A stretch of 64,000 bases of DNA from Streptococcus himalayensis. GTDB taxonomy: Bacteria; Bacillota; Bacilli; Lactobacillales; Streptococcaceae. Location of the stretch: the NCBI RefSeq assembly GCF_001708305.1, contig NZ_CP016953.1:261001-325000 (forward strand), read 5' to 3'. Under the pieces are notes generated by a model. The model did not search any database. It saw only the letters and a program-made list of their open reading frames with translations, and was not told the origin of the DNA. Made by a program: the position numbers and the translations under genes. Positions 50,470 through 60,788 of this stretch are shown piece by piece (positions within the stretch are counted from its first letter, which is position 1; each line of letters opens with the position of its first letter).

Positions 50470-51459
50470 ATGGTTGCCATTATCAATCAAGCTCATCACG
50501 TTATTTCTCAATATATAGATGGTTTCTTGCTGACTCATCCCGAACTTGAGCGGCTAGATCAAGAGCCTATTATTGCTTTGAGGGAGCAAGAAAAGACTTG
50601 TGTTCCTTTGATTTCGGGTGGTGGTGCTGGTCATGAACCCATGCATCTAGGCTTTGTCGGGCAAGGAATGCTGACAGCGGCAGTTTATGGCGAAGTTTTT
50701 ATTCCACCGACTGCTGAGCAAATCTTACGTGCGATTCGGCATGTGCATAAAGGAAGCGGCGTTTTTGTTATCGTTAAAAATTTTGAAGCAGATCTACTAG
50801 CTTTTCAAACGGCTATTCATCAAGCTCGTCAAGAAGGGATTCCGGTTAAGTACATTGTGTCCCATGATGACATTTCCGTTGACACCAAAAAGAATTTTCA
50901 AAAGCGGCATAGGGGACTAGCAGGAACCATTTTACTGCATAAGATTGTAGGGGCAGCGGCCCAGTCGGGCCTGTCCTTGGATGATTTAGAACAGCTGGCT
51001 TTAGCCTTGTCAACAGAGATTGCGACGATTGGTTTTGCAAGGAAATCAGCACGTTTTCCTCAAGCAGCACACCCTTTATTTGAGCTAGAAGAAGGGCAGA
51101 TTTCGTATGGTATCGGTATTCATGGTGAAGAAGGCTATCGGACGGTTCCCTTTGAATCATCAGAGCAATTAGCTAATGAAATTGTCAATAAGTTAAAACT
51201 GCGTTTCCGCTGGCAGGAGGGGGAAGAGTTTATCCTCTTGGTGAATAATTTAGGGACGATTTCTGAGTTAGAACAAGGTGTCTTTCTGAATGATATTTGC
51301 CAATTATTGGATTTGGAAGGTTTGCGACTTTCCTTTATCAAGGCAGGACGATTTGCGACCAGTTTAGACATGGCAGGGCTGTCTGTCACCCTTTGCCGTG
51401 TCAAAGACCCTGTCTGGCTTGCGTATTTACAGGAAAAAACCACCGCACCAGCTTGGTAG
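50470..51459 (+). CDS. dhaQ: DhaK paralogue, coactivator DhaQ
   Basis: 329 residues, clearly homologous to DhaK and with the substrate His218 kept (YGIGIHGEEG) and SGGGAGHEPMH. There is no second dhaL beside it; the adjacent dhaS indicates the regulatory paralogue DhaQ, which binds dihydroxyacetone and DhaS. That it has no kinase role is inferred from context. Confidence 0.86.
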   Translation: MVAIINQAHHVISQYIDGFLLTHPELERLDQEPIIALREQEKTCVPLISGGGAGHEPMHLGFVGQGMLTAAVYGEVFIPPTAEQILRAIRHVHKGSGVFVIVKNFEADLLAFQTAIHQARQEGIPVKYIVSHDDISVDTKKNFQKRHRGLAGTILLHKIVGAAAQSGLSLDDLEQLALALSTEIATIGFARKSARFPQAAHPLFELEEGQISYGIGIHGEEGYRTVPFESSEQLANEIVNKLKLRFRWQEGEEFILLVNNLGTISELEQGVFLNDICQLLDLEGLRLSFIKAGRFATSLDMAGLSVTLCRVKDPVWLAYLQEKTTAPAW

Positions 51460-51520
51460 AACACTAAAAAAGTCAAAGGGGTAGAACAGATAATGAATAA
51501 TCTCCTATAAATTTAGTCCA

Positions 51521-51570
51521 AAAAAACCGAATAATGCTTAATTTCTTTTAAGGAAGCATCATTCGGTTTT
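51521..51570. terminator. terminator after dhaQ
   Basis: AAAAAACCGAATAATGCTT pairs with AAGCATCATTCGGTTTTT, bidirectional with A and T flanks. The remaining 51571-51661 stretch holds no gene. Confidence 0.85.
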
Positions 51571-51661
51571 TGTCAAAATACTTTTTCAGTAGGCTTCCAG
51601 CTTGGTCGAGTGTGAGACTGCCCCTTAATGAGGGCACAAGGAAAGAACACAAATTGAAGAA

Positions 51662-51698
51662 CGACCTTGTACCTTCCAACAGGAGGAACAAGGTTTTT
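51662..51698 (+). terminator. second hairpin terminator in the gap
   Basis: ACCTTGT and ACAAGGT with TTTTTTACAT behind. No gene of its own precedes it, so it may be a remnant of a lost element; AGGCTTCCAGCTTGG nearby has no clear assignment. Confidence 0.6.
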
Positions 51699-51772
51699 TA
51701 CATGCTGGCTAGCTGATTGATAAACTCCCTCTATTTTTGAAACGAGCAGAATTTTTGGACAACACAATAATT

Positions 51773-52330
51773 TTAATCTGAAACAACCATCATTTGTCCT
51801 AAAATGCTAAATAATGTTTCTTGAGCTTCTTCCAAAGTAAAACTCGTTTCTAAGAGCCAATAATTGACAAAGGCAGCCACTCCTCCCGAAAATACATGAA
51901 TATAAGAGGTGTGAGGTGGTGCAATAACTTCTTTACTGCCTTGCAGATTGGCAGAAAGGAGCATTTCTTGAAAGGCGGCAGAAAAGATAGCTGGCTGACT
52001 GGTCAACAATTGATAGATGACAAAGCGATGGTCTTCGACTGCCCGAAGAATATTATCCAAGAACAAGCGACGTTCAGCTGTCGAAATACTGGCTAAGTCT
52101 TTGGCAAGCGGTTTACAAGCGTCCTCAATCGCTAGCAAAATCTCTTTTAGCATATTCTCATAAAGGTGTTCTTTGGTTTCATAATGCTGGTAAAAGGCAT
52201 TGCGGGATACTTGGGCGACTGCGCAGATTTCCTTGACAGAGATTTTCGCGATGTCTTTCGTTTGGAGTAAATCCAAAAAGGCTTTTTGGAGAGCTAATTC
52301 CGTTTTTTGGAACCGTAAATCTTGTTTCAA
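51773..52330 (-). CDS. TetR-family transcriptional regulator
   Basis: 185 residues from a TTG at 52328-52330 behind AAAGGA; an ATG at 52375 would be 15 codons longer but has no ribosome binding site and would include probable operators. The helix-turn-helix covers the first 55 residues (ISVKEICAVAQVSRNAFYQHYETKEHLYENM). It is divergent from the nitronate monooxygenase/flavin monooxygenase pair and probably represses it. TGTCA/TGACA half-sites lie in the shared region 52345-52410. Confidence 0.82.
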   Translation of the reverse strand: MKQDLRFQKTELALQKAFLDLLQTKDIAKISVKEICAVAQVSRNAFYQHYETKEHLYENMLKEILLAIEDACKPLAKDLASISTAERRLFLDNILRAVEDHRFVIYQLLTSQPAIFSAAFQEMLLSANLQGSKEVIAPPHTSYIHVFSGGVAAFVNYWLLETSFTLEEAQETLFSILGQMMVVSD

Positions 52331-52351
52331 TAGGACAATCCTTTCTTTTGT

Positions 52352-52447
52352 GTCTGTTAAGTGACAGATTGGCAAAAAATGTCAATTGACTACCTTAAAT
52401 GACACATGTACTATATAAACTATAACAGAAAGAAAGCGAGAAGACAA
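52352..52447. promoter_or_regulatory. divergent control region with TGTCA/TGACA sites
   Basis: AGTGACAGATTGG, TGTCAATTGAC and AAATGACACATG form overlapping inverted half-sites. TATATAAAC with TATAACAG follows as a possible -10 for the rightward pair. Typical layout of a TetR operator. Confidence 0.55.
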
Positions 52448-53428
52448 ATGGCAAATCGTGTTACTGAAATATTAGGAATTGAAAAACCGATTATTCAAGG
52501 ACCTTTAGCGTGGCTGACGAATGGAGCCTACGCTGGTGCAGTGAGTGCAGCAGGAGGACTAGGTGTTCTGGGGATTAGCGCAGGACAAACCGTCGCTGCG
52601 ACAACGGTGGAAGAAACTGTGGAAAATATGCGTCGCGAAATTCGCATTGCCCGTCAAATTACAGACAAACCTCTCGGTCTCAATGTCGCACCAAGTCATC
52701 CAAATACAGATATCTTTACACAGCCCATGATGGATTTAATGGCAGAAGAAGGGGTTGAAGTTGCCGTTATGGTGGGAGAATTCTCAGCCGAGTGGACTAA
52801 GAGATTTCACAACAAAGGAATTAAAGTTGTCTTTCGAGCGGCCACTCCAACAGTTGAAAATACGGAAGAAGCCATTCAAGGTGGCGCAGATATTATCGTT
52901 GCGACCGGTTTTGATGAAGGTGGAACCGTACCTGAAAAGGCAATTGGCACATTTTCAATTGTTCCTATGATTGTGGATGCCGCAAAAGGGCGTGTTCCAG
53001 TCATGGCAGCCGGTGGTATTGCCGATGCACGAACTGCCAAAGCGGCCTTTGCTTTGGGAGCAGAAGGACTCTTTGTCGGAACTGCCTTTATGATGTCTGA
53101 AGAATCTATCCTCGCACAAAACATCAAAGAACAAGCCTTAGCTGCAAACGCTTCTGATCTCCTACTCTATCGTACCGTACCAGCCTATTATCGCTCCTTA
53201 CCAGGAGCCATTCCCAATAAACTGCTGGAAATGAGCCAAGCTGGTGCTAGTGAGGAAGAAATTTTTAAGGTGCAAGGTGCCTATAACGGGATGCGCGATG
53301 GGATGTTATTTGGGGATTTGACCAAGGGATTTGCTTCCTTTGGACTCGGAATTTCCATGATTGATACGATTGAGCCTGTGGCTGTCATCATGGATAAGCT
53401 CATGTCTGGAATTGAGGAGTTAGTATAA
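52448..53428 (+). CDS. nitronate monooxygenase-like flavoprotein
   Basis: 326 residues of the NMO/FabK-like TIM-barrel family. Family motifs: IQGPLAWLTNGAYAGAVSAAGGLG at the N-terminus, FRAATPTVENTEEAIQGGADIIVATGFDEGG, and VMAAGGIADARTAKAAFALGAEGLFVGTAF for FMN binding. It oxidises nitronates or reduces small electrophiles; the substrate is open. It ends at the start of the flavin monooxygenase gene, so both work in one pathway. Confidence 0.87.
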   Translation: MANRVTEILGIEKPIIQGPLAWLTNGAYAGAVSAAGGLGVLGISAGQTVAATTVEETVENMRREIRIARQITDKPLGLNVAPSHPNTDIFTQPMMDLMAEEGVEVAVMVGEFSAEWTKRFHNKGIKVVFRAATPTVENTEEAIQGGADIIVATGFDEGGTVPEKAIGTFSIVPMIVDAAKGRVPVMAAGGIADARTAKAAFALGAEGLFVGTAFMMSEESILAQNIKEQALAANASDLLLYRTVPAYYRSLPGAIPNKLLEMSQAGASEEEIFKVQGAYNGMRDGMLFGDLTKGFASFGLGISMIDTIEPVAVIMDKLMSGIEELV

Positions 53429-54759
53429 TGAATATGAAAAAACAAATGAAAATTGTCCTGCAAATGGTATCTGGCTATGGTGGGGAATTTAAGACATGGC
53501 GTCTGCCAGAAGCTAAAGAAGATGCCTACACAGACATGGATTTCTATGTTGAAATGGCACAGTTAGCAGAAAAAGGCAAACTCCATGCCCTCTTTATGGC
53601 AGACACTCCTGCTCTCGTCAATGATTTGACACAGGATACGCCCATGCATTCCATGGATCCGCTGATTGCCATGACCTCTGTGGCACGAGCAACCAAGCAT
53701 ATTGGCCTAGTCGGAACCTTTTCAACAACCTTTAACGAACCCTATAACCTTGCTCGTCACCTCAAAGCACTAGATGTAATCAGTCATGGACGAGTTGGTT
53801 GGAATGCGGTCACCACTTCTACACCAGCAACAGCTGCGAATTTTGGAAGCCATCTAAAATCTACACAGGAGCGTTATGGCAGAGCTCACGAGATGATTGA
53901 AGCTGTTCAAGGACTTTGGGGTTCTTGGGAAAAAGGAGCCTACATCCACGATAAACAATCTGGGCAATTTGCTGATATGGGGAGAATTAAACCTCTTAAC
54001 TATCAAGGTGAATACATTCAGACCAAGGGTCCCCTTCCTATTCCGCCATCTGAACAGGGGCAGCCACCCATTTTCCAAGCAGGACCTAGTCCAGAAGGCA
54101 TTCGGCTAGCAGGAAGATTTGCTTCTGGTGTCTATGCCAATCCTTTCACTATTGAAGAATCTCGCGAATACCGAAATATACTGAGAGAAAGTGCCGTCGC
54201 TCATGGGCGTTCTGCAGACGACATCAACGTCTTTACAGGCTTTATGTTTACCATTGCAGATAGTAAGGAAGAAGCACTTGCTCGGCGTAGAAGAGTCTTA
54301 GAATTTGACAAGGAAGAATTAGCACATCGTCTATCCTATCTCGGAGCCATGGTCGGCTTGAATTTCCAAGGTATCGATCCCTATCAACCTCTTCCTGATA
54401 GTTGGTTGAAACTCGCTCGGGCTAATCCACACGATCCTCGTTCTCCACGTGCCTTAGCGGTGCTAAAAGAAGGCTACTCTCCAGTCGATACACTGGCACA
54501 CGGTGTCATCAACTACCATCCAGTCGTTGTGGGAACTGCCAAAGATGTAGCTGACTTCTTGGAAGAATGGTTTGAAGCAGGTGCAACAGATGGATTTTCC
54601 ATTGTACCCGATTTAGCTCATGATGGCGTGCGTGCCTTTGTCGAACAAGTCGTACCCATCCTTCAAGAACGAGGACTCTTTCATAAAGACTATGAAAGCT
54701 CTACTCTTCGAGACCTCCTCGGTGTGCCTTATCAATACGGCATACGAACAGAAGAATAA
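53428..54759 (+). CDS. LLM-class flavin-dependent monooxygenase (NtaA/SnaA/DszA type)
   Basis: 443 residues. The luciferase-like fold of the NtaA/SnaA/DszA branch is shown by AEKGKLHALFMADTPALV, FSTTFNEPYNLARHLKALDVISHGRVGWNAVT and GPSPEGIRLAGRFASGVYAN. Uses reduced FMN from a partner reductase. Such enzymes attack nitrogen or sulfur compounds; the substrate is not known. Last gene before an IS1182 element inserted in its terminator. Confidence 0.88.
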   Translation: MNMKKQMKIVLQMVSGYGGEFKTWRLPEAKEDAYTDMDFYVEMAQLAEKGKLHALFMADTPALVNDLTQDTPMHSMDPLIAMTSVARATKHIGLVGTFSTTFNEPYNLARHLKALDVISHGRVGWNAVTTSTPATAANFGSHLKSTQERYGRAHEMIEAVQGLWGSWEKGAYIHDKQSGQFADMGRIKPLNYQGEYIQTKGPLPIPPSEQGQPPIFQAGPSPEGIRLAGRFASGVYANPFTIEESREYRNILRESAVAHGRSADDINVFTGFMFTIADSKEEALARRRRVLEFDKEELAHRLSYLGAMVGLNFQGIDPYQPLPDSWLKLARANPHDPRSPRALAVLKEGYSPVDTLAHGVINYHPVVVGTAKDVADFLEEWFEAGATDGFSIVPDLAHDGVRAFVEQVVPILQERGLFHKDYESSTLRDLLGVPYQYGIRTEE

Positions 54760-54769
54760 CGAAAATAGA

Positions 54770-56347
54770 AGCGCAGGTTAAACTGCACTCAGACCGAAGA
54801 CAAACTAGCCCTTAAACTAGTTTGTCTTTTTGTTTGCTGTGTTATTTTTGAAAAAAGTAGTCTAAAAGAGTAGATTAGGGCAACATAAAAAGACCTTCCT
54901 GCCCTCATTTTCACCAGTTTTTTGAGATTAAGGCACGCCAAAGTCAGCCCAACCTTATCTCGCATTTTGAGCTTACCAATTTCTCTTGTATAGCGGAGAT
55001 TATGGTATTCTTTAGCCGTCCCAAAGAGTCGCTCTATCGTCTCCTTACGATGCTGATATCGCTCTTTCATCCCTCTTTGGTGGCGAATCTCTTCACAAAT
55101 CTCCATGTAACCTTTCCAGATATGTCTGGTGACTAGCTTCTGCTTGGTCTTACTTTCAGTACAACTCTTTAGGAGTGGACAGGTTGCACAAGTCTTAGGG
55201 TTACTCTTGTATTCTCGATAGCCAGAACGGTTGGTAGTGCTGTAAGACAAGACTTGGTTTTCAGGGCAGAGGTAGACGTCATAATGCTCGTCATAAATGA
55301 AATCATTCGGTCGTAACATGCCCTTCTTGCCACGAGGTCTGGTGTAGGGAAAGACAGGTGTGATATGCTGGTCCAGTAGACATTTGGCAATACTGGGAGT
55401 TTTATAACCAGAGTCAGCGATGATATAGTTGGGGTGAAACGGTTCTAGCTTTGCGAAAAGAGCAGGGAAAGCTTGACTATCATGGACATTGCCTGCTTCA
55501 ACAGTATAGGCTAATGCCCAACCGTGTTTGTCGCAAGCCACCTGTGCTGCATAAGCGAAAACCTCCTTATGCTCCCCCTTATGAAACCAACCACTATCAG
55601 GGTCAGTCGTGGACATCTTTTTAGTGTTAGCCTCGCCTTTTGCGGCGGGCTTTAAGGGCTTTTTTTCATGTGTTACCCGATCTTGTGCGATTTCTTTTTC
55701 GAGTTGTTCACTCATCCATTTAGCTTGAGCCTCGACCTCTTGTCGTCTGTATTTATGGTTGTTGGCAGCTGCTTTGATGTGCGTTCCGTCGATGAAAATC
55801 TCATCTGTATCCACTAATCCAGCAGTCAAACAGAGATTGAGGACATGTTCGAAGATACGCGTGATCACTTCTGTTTCAGCGAAACGACGGCTGTAGTTTT
55901 TACCGTATGTGGTAAAATGAGGCACCTTATCGTCCAGACTCAAGCCCAGAAACCAACGATAGGCAACATTGACCTCAATGTCCTTGATGGTCTGACGCAT
56001 GGAGCGAATGCCATAGAAGCACTGAATCAGAGGGATTTTGACCAGCATAACAGGGTCAAGGCTAGGACGACCCTTGTCTGAGGAATAACTATCCTCCACC
56101 AAGTCATAGATGACAGAAAAGTCGACAGTTTCCTCCAACTGACGCAGAAAGTGGTCCTTTGGAACTAACTCTTCAAGCGTATAGAAGCCTACTTGACGAC
56201 GGTTATAATCGGGATTTTCTTTGTGAAACATAGCCAACACCTCACATTCTTCTTACCTCTATTATACTCCTTGACATCAAAAAAAGCCCTCAGAAACAAG
56301 TATTTCTAGGACTTTGTCTTCAATCTGAGCGCAGGTTAAACTGCACT
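54770..56347. mobile_element. IS1182-family insertion sequence with 20-base direct repeats
   Basis: The element carries one transposase gene and inverted ends TCAGAyyGAAGACAAA. On both sides stands the same 20-base sequence (54770-54789 and 56328-56347) starting AGCGCAGG and ending CTGCACT. Outside it, AAAATAGA and TCTATTTT remain. The ancestral sequence would be a hairpin terminator, so the element split one and duplicated its centre. Confidence 0.85.
54789..56231 (-). CDS. IS1182-family transposase
   Basis: 480 residues from the ATG at 56229-56231 behind GAGGTG. An N-terminal DUF772-type domain (PLIQCFYGIRSMRQTIKDIE, YRWFLGLSLDDKVPHFTT) precedes the DDE catalytic part (IFIDGTHIKAAANNHKYRR, IADSGYKTPSIAKCLLDQ, then ERLFGTAKEYHNLRYTREIG near residue 410). 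A zinc-type CATCPLLKSC segment is inside. It appears intact. Confidence 0.93.
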   Translation of the reverse strand: MFHKENPDYNRRQVGFYTLEELVPKDHFLRQLEETVDFSVIYDLVEDSYSSDKGRPSLDPVMLVKIPLIQCFYGIRSMRQTIKDIEVNVAYRWFLGLSLDDKVPHFTTYGKNYSRRFAETEVITRIFEHVLNLCLTAGLVDTDEIFIDGTHIKAAANNHKYRRQEVEAQAKWMSEQLEKEIAQDRVTHEKKPLKPAAKGEANTKKMSTTDPDSGWFHKGEHKEVFAYAAQVACDKHGWALAYTVEAGNVHDSQAFPALFAKLEPFHPNYIIADSGYKTPSIAKCLLDQHITPVFPYTRPRGKKGMLRPNDFIYDEHYDVYLCPENQVLSYSTTNRSGYREYKSNPKTCATCPLLKSCTESKTKQKLVTRHIWKGYMEICEEIRHQRGMKERYQHRKETIERLFGTAKEYHNLRYTREIGKLKMRDKVGLTLACLNLKKLVKMRAGRSFYVALIYSFRLLFSKITQQTKRQTSLRASLSSV

Positions 56348-56523
56348 TCTATTTTTCATATCGTTAAAGAAATGATGATAAGCTTTTTGCCTTTTTGAAA
56401 AGATGGGTAAAATAAACCACTGAACTTCTCAAACTGAGCATTCGCTTTTACAAATTTCTATTCCCAACTTAAAGCAGTTCTCCAGAAAGGGACCTTTTGC
56501 TACGCAAAACTCCTATTTCCCAA
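56348..56523. other. gap between the two insertion sequences
   Basis: No gene. It holds two copies of a short repeat TTTCTATT-CCCAACTTAAA (about 56455 and 56510); a third, degenerate one is near 57995 on the other side of the ISL3 element. Confidence 0.5.
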
Positions 56524-57954
56524 CTTAAAACGGCTCTATAATATCTGTAGTGGGTAAATCCACTGTGGAGATTATGGAGCCTTTTTCAGTGTAGAAAAAA
56601 AGTCCCATATGACCTATAATGAAAAGCGACACAACTATCATTTAGAAAGACTCATATGGAACAACTAAATCTTATCACAAATTTTCTCAAAATGAAAGAC
56701 AAAAATATCACGATCACTAATGAATGCGACATGGGAACACACTTAGAACTCCACGGTCACTTGGATTACACAGCCCCTAAATGCCCTTCCTGCAAGGGAC
56801 AAATGGCTAAGTACGACTTCCAGAAAGCCTCTAAAATCCCCTACTTAGAAACTGCTGGCTACCCGCTACTTATCCGCCTTCGAAAGCGTCGTTTCAAGTG
56901 CAAGGAATGTGGGAAAATGGCGGTCGCTGAAACTCCTATTGTTAAGAAGAACCATCAAATATCTGTCGCTGTCAACCAGAAAATCACACAATTACTCATC
57001 GAAAATCAAGCAATGACACATATCGCACACAGACTTTCCATTTCAACATCTACAGTTATTCGAAAACTCAATGAGTTTAAGTTTGAAACGGATTGGGCTA
57101 AGCTTCCAGAAGTCATGTCCTGGGATGAGTATGCCTTCAAGAAAGGGAAAATGAGCTTTATCGCTCAAGATTTTGACACAAATAACATCATCGCTATCCT
57201 TGATGGAAGAACGCAGGTGGTCATCCGAAATCACTTCCTACGATACCCTAGACAGGTCAGAAACCGCGTTAAATTCATCACTATGGACATGTTTAGCCCT
57301 TACTATCAACTAGCCAAACAACTTTTTCCTCATGCTAAAATCGTGCTTGATCGTTTCCACGTTGTGCAACATCTCAGCCGTGCTATGAACCGTGTCCGTA
57401 CCCAAATCATGAATGCTTTTGACCGCAAATCGCATGAATACAAGACGCTCAAACGCTACTGGAAACTGGTACAACAAGATAGCCGTAAACTCAGTGACAA
57501 GCGGTTCTATCGCCCTACTTTTCGCATGCACTTAACCAACCAGGAGATTGTCGCTAAACTGCTCGGCTATTCTCAAGAACTGAGAGAACACTACGAGCTC
57601 TATCAACTACTGCTTTTTCACTTCCAGGAGAAGCAAGCTGACCAGTTTTTTGGACTTATCCAAGACGCTAGGCAGACTGTCAACCCGATTTTCCAGACCG
57701 TATTTAATACCTTTTTGAAGGACAAGGATAAGATTCTCAACGCCATGGAATTGCCTTACTCAAATGCCAAACTTGAGGCGACGAATAATCTCATCAAAGT
57801 CATCAAGCGTAATGCCTTTGGATTTCGGAACTTTGAAAACTTCAAAAAGCGGATTTTGATTGCCATCAACATCAAAAAAGAGAAGACCAATTTGGTCCTC
57901 TCTAGGTGTTAGCTTTTCATCTACCCACTACAGTTGACAAAGAGCCCTTAAAAC
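56524..57954. mobile_element. ISL3-family insertion sequence with 8-base target repeats
   Basis: Target repeat CTTAAAAC at 56524-56531 and 57947-57954. Between them, ends 56532 and 57946 carry GGCTCT and a shared CTGTAGTGGGTA in inverted orientation. Length 1415 bases, one gene. The 8-base duplication is the ISL3 norm, so the insertion is recent and complete. Confidence 0.93.
56656..57912 (+). CDS. ISL3-family transposase
   Basis: 418 residues. The N-terminal zinc finger (CPSCKGQM near residue 40, CKECGKMA near 80) and helix-turn-helix (MTHIAHRLSISTSTVIRKL) precede the DDE domain (VMSWDEYAFKKGKMSFIAQD, FITMDMFSPYYQLAK, DRFHVVQHL, and SNAKLEATNNLIKVIKRNAFG). Complete. Confidence 0.95.
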   Translation: MEQLNLITNFLKMKDKNITITNECDMGTHLELHGHLDYTAPKCPSCKGQMAKYDFQKASKIPYLETAGYPLLIRLRKRRFKCKECGKMAVAETPIVKKNHQISVAVNQKITQLLIENQAMTHIAHRLSISTSTVIRKLNEFKFETDWAKLPEVMSWDEYAFKKGKMSFIAQDFDTNNIIAILDGRTQVVIRNHFLRYPRQVRNRVKFITMDMFSPYYQLAKQLFPHAKIVLDRFHVVQHLSRAMNRVRTQIMNAFDRKSHEYKTLKRYWKLVQQDSRKLSDKRFYRPTFRMHLTNQEIVAKLLGYSQELREHYELYQLLLFHFQEKQADQFFGLIQDARQTVNPIFQTVFNTFLKDKDKILNAMELPYSNAKLEATNNLIKVIKRNAFGFRNFENFKKRILIAINIKKEKTNLVLSRC

Positions 57955-58010
57955 GAGGCGTAAGCCTGTAAAGAAGAAAATTCGTTTCCGCGAATTTCTA
58001 TTTCCAACCT

Positions 58011-58032
58011 AAAACAACCCGTCAGGGTTGTT

Positions 58033-58034
<2 letters not shown>
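58011..58034 (-). terminator. purA terminator overlapping its stop codon
   Basis: AAAACAACCC-GTCA-GGGTTGTTTT: ten paired bases and a T run on the minus strand. The stem begins in the TAA of purA. Confidence 0.88.
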
Positions 58035-59500
<1,466 letters not shown>

Positions 59501-59651
59501 GATAAGACCCTAGCATTGTCCGTGAAAGGTCGATTATCATCTTGAAAAACGCTGCAATAGTTTGCAAAAACTGAACATTTCCTCTTTCAAAAAAACTAGA
59601 CAAAGCTGAAAAAGCATGCTATACTAAAATAAAAATAGAACAGGAGAAACC
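59501..59651. other. gap between purA promoter and the M50 peptidase gene
   Basis: No gene. On the plus strand TGCTATACT near 59620 is an extended -10 for the peptidase gene. Confidence 0.5.
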
Positions 59652-60749
59652 ATGCTTCAAAAACCCAATCTTTTGAAATGTATCCATATCCTCTTCCTTT
59701 TTCTCGGATCTCTTTGTATATTTTCCGGTTTTGCCCTTTCAGGTTATTACGCTGGTCAGATCCAGGATAACTTGTATGCTATTCCATTGCACATCTTTTT
59801 AGGAGTTCTAGGATTTTATCTGGCACTTATTCTACATGAGCTGGGCCATGCCTTTTTTGGACGAATCAGCGGCTACAAAACCGTAGCCTTGGGTCTTGGC
59901 AAATGGAATCTGGTATATTCACAAACGGGCACTCACTTCAAAAAGAAATTGCTACACAAGGATGTTGCAGCTCAGTACATCGGTGTGAAAGAAAATCGTG
60001 AAACGGGCAGAGACATTCTCATGCTTTCTGGCGGAATCATCGTCCACCTGACTCTCATTATCTGCTATCTTATCCTTGGTTCTCTGAATCAATCTTGGAC
60101 CTGGTTTCTTCCACAAATCTGCCTCAATGCTGGACTTTTCCTGCTCAATCTCAACCCCAATGGCATTACGGACGGTGCCAAAATAGTGGAACTAGCCTCC
60201 TATCCTGAGCACAAGGAATATCTCTATCTGGAGTTAGACCATGCTGCCCAAGTATTTTTAGAAAATCAAGAGGTCAATCTAGCCGATTTTACCAAAGACT
60301 CCCCTCTCGAGCGGGGAAGTATTGCCCAAACCGCCTATCTCAATCACACAGAAGGCCTGATTGTTCACGGTGAGATAGAAGAAGCCCAATGCCGCTTAGA
60401 AACCGTCGTCCATTTCACGGAAAATACTGTAATCCGCATGCTAAGCAGGACGCTTCTCCTTCTTGCCTATCTCCTCCAAGACAAGACGCAACAAGCACGA
60501 GACCTCGCACAAACAAAAGACCTCAAAAAAATGTTCCAACAACCGCAAAGCCAATTCCAAATCATCAAGGCCTACTACGAAATCTCTGTTTTAAACGATA
60601 GCAAATCTGCCCAAAAATCGCTTGAAAAGGCGAAACAATCTTGGCAATTCTCTCACTTTCTAAAAGATGAAAAAGACTACTATCAAAAACTTTTTGACAC
60701 TGTAAAATCCCAAATCCAGCCAGGGGAAAAGTCAGAAATCAAAGCCTAA
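59652..60749 (+). CDS. M50-family membrane metalloprotease
   Basis: 365 residues. Zinc motif HELGH at 62-66 inside a membrane helix (FYLALILHELGHAFFGRISG); three or four more membrane segments follow (residues about 11-32, 45-65, 112-132, 140-157 with LNLNPNGITDGAK, the N-x-x-P-D-G-like third ligand motif). The C-terminal 190 residues are helical and soluble, perhaps repeats. Site-2-type proteases cut membrane regulators or peptides; the substrate is unknown. Confidence 0.87.
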   Translation: MLQKPNLLKCIHILFLFLGSLCIFSGFALSGYYAGQIQDNLYAIPLHIFLGVLGFYLALILHELGHAFFGRISGYKTVALGLGKWNLVYSQTGTHFKKKLLHKDVAAQYIGVKENRETGRDILMLSGGIIVHLTLIICYLILGSLNQSWTWFLPQICLNAGLFLLNLNPNGITDGAKIVELASYPEHKEYLYLELDHAAQVFLENQEVNLADFTKDSPLERGSIAQTAYLNHTEGLIVHGEIEEAQCRLETVVHFTENTVIRMLSRTLLLLAYLLQDKTQQARDLAQTKDLKKMFQQPQSQFQIIKAYYEISVLNDSKSAQKSLEKAKQSWQFSHFLKDEKDYYQKLFDTVKSQIQPGEKSEIKA

Positions 60750-60788
60750 GCAAGCCCCTTCAACTACTTTTTATGATAAAATAGAAGA

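Noticed and set aside
50846..51476. Minus-strand frames inside dhaQ
   Set aside because: Composition and lack of starts mark them as shadows of dhaQ.
51573..51767. 64-codon minus-strand frame in the gap after dhaQ
   Set aside because: No ribosome binding site and it crosses a terminator hairpin; at most a remnant.
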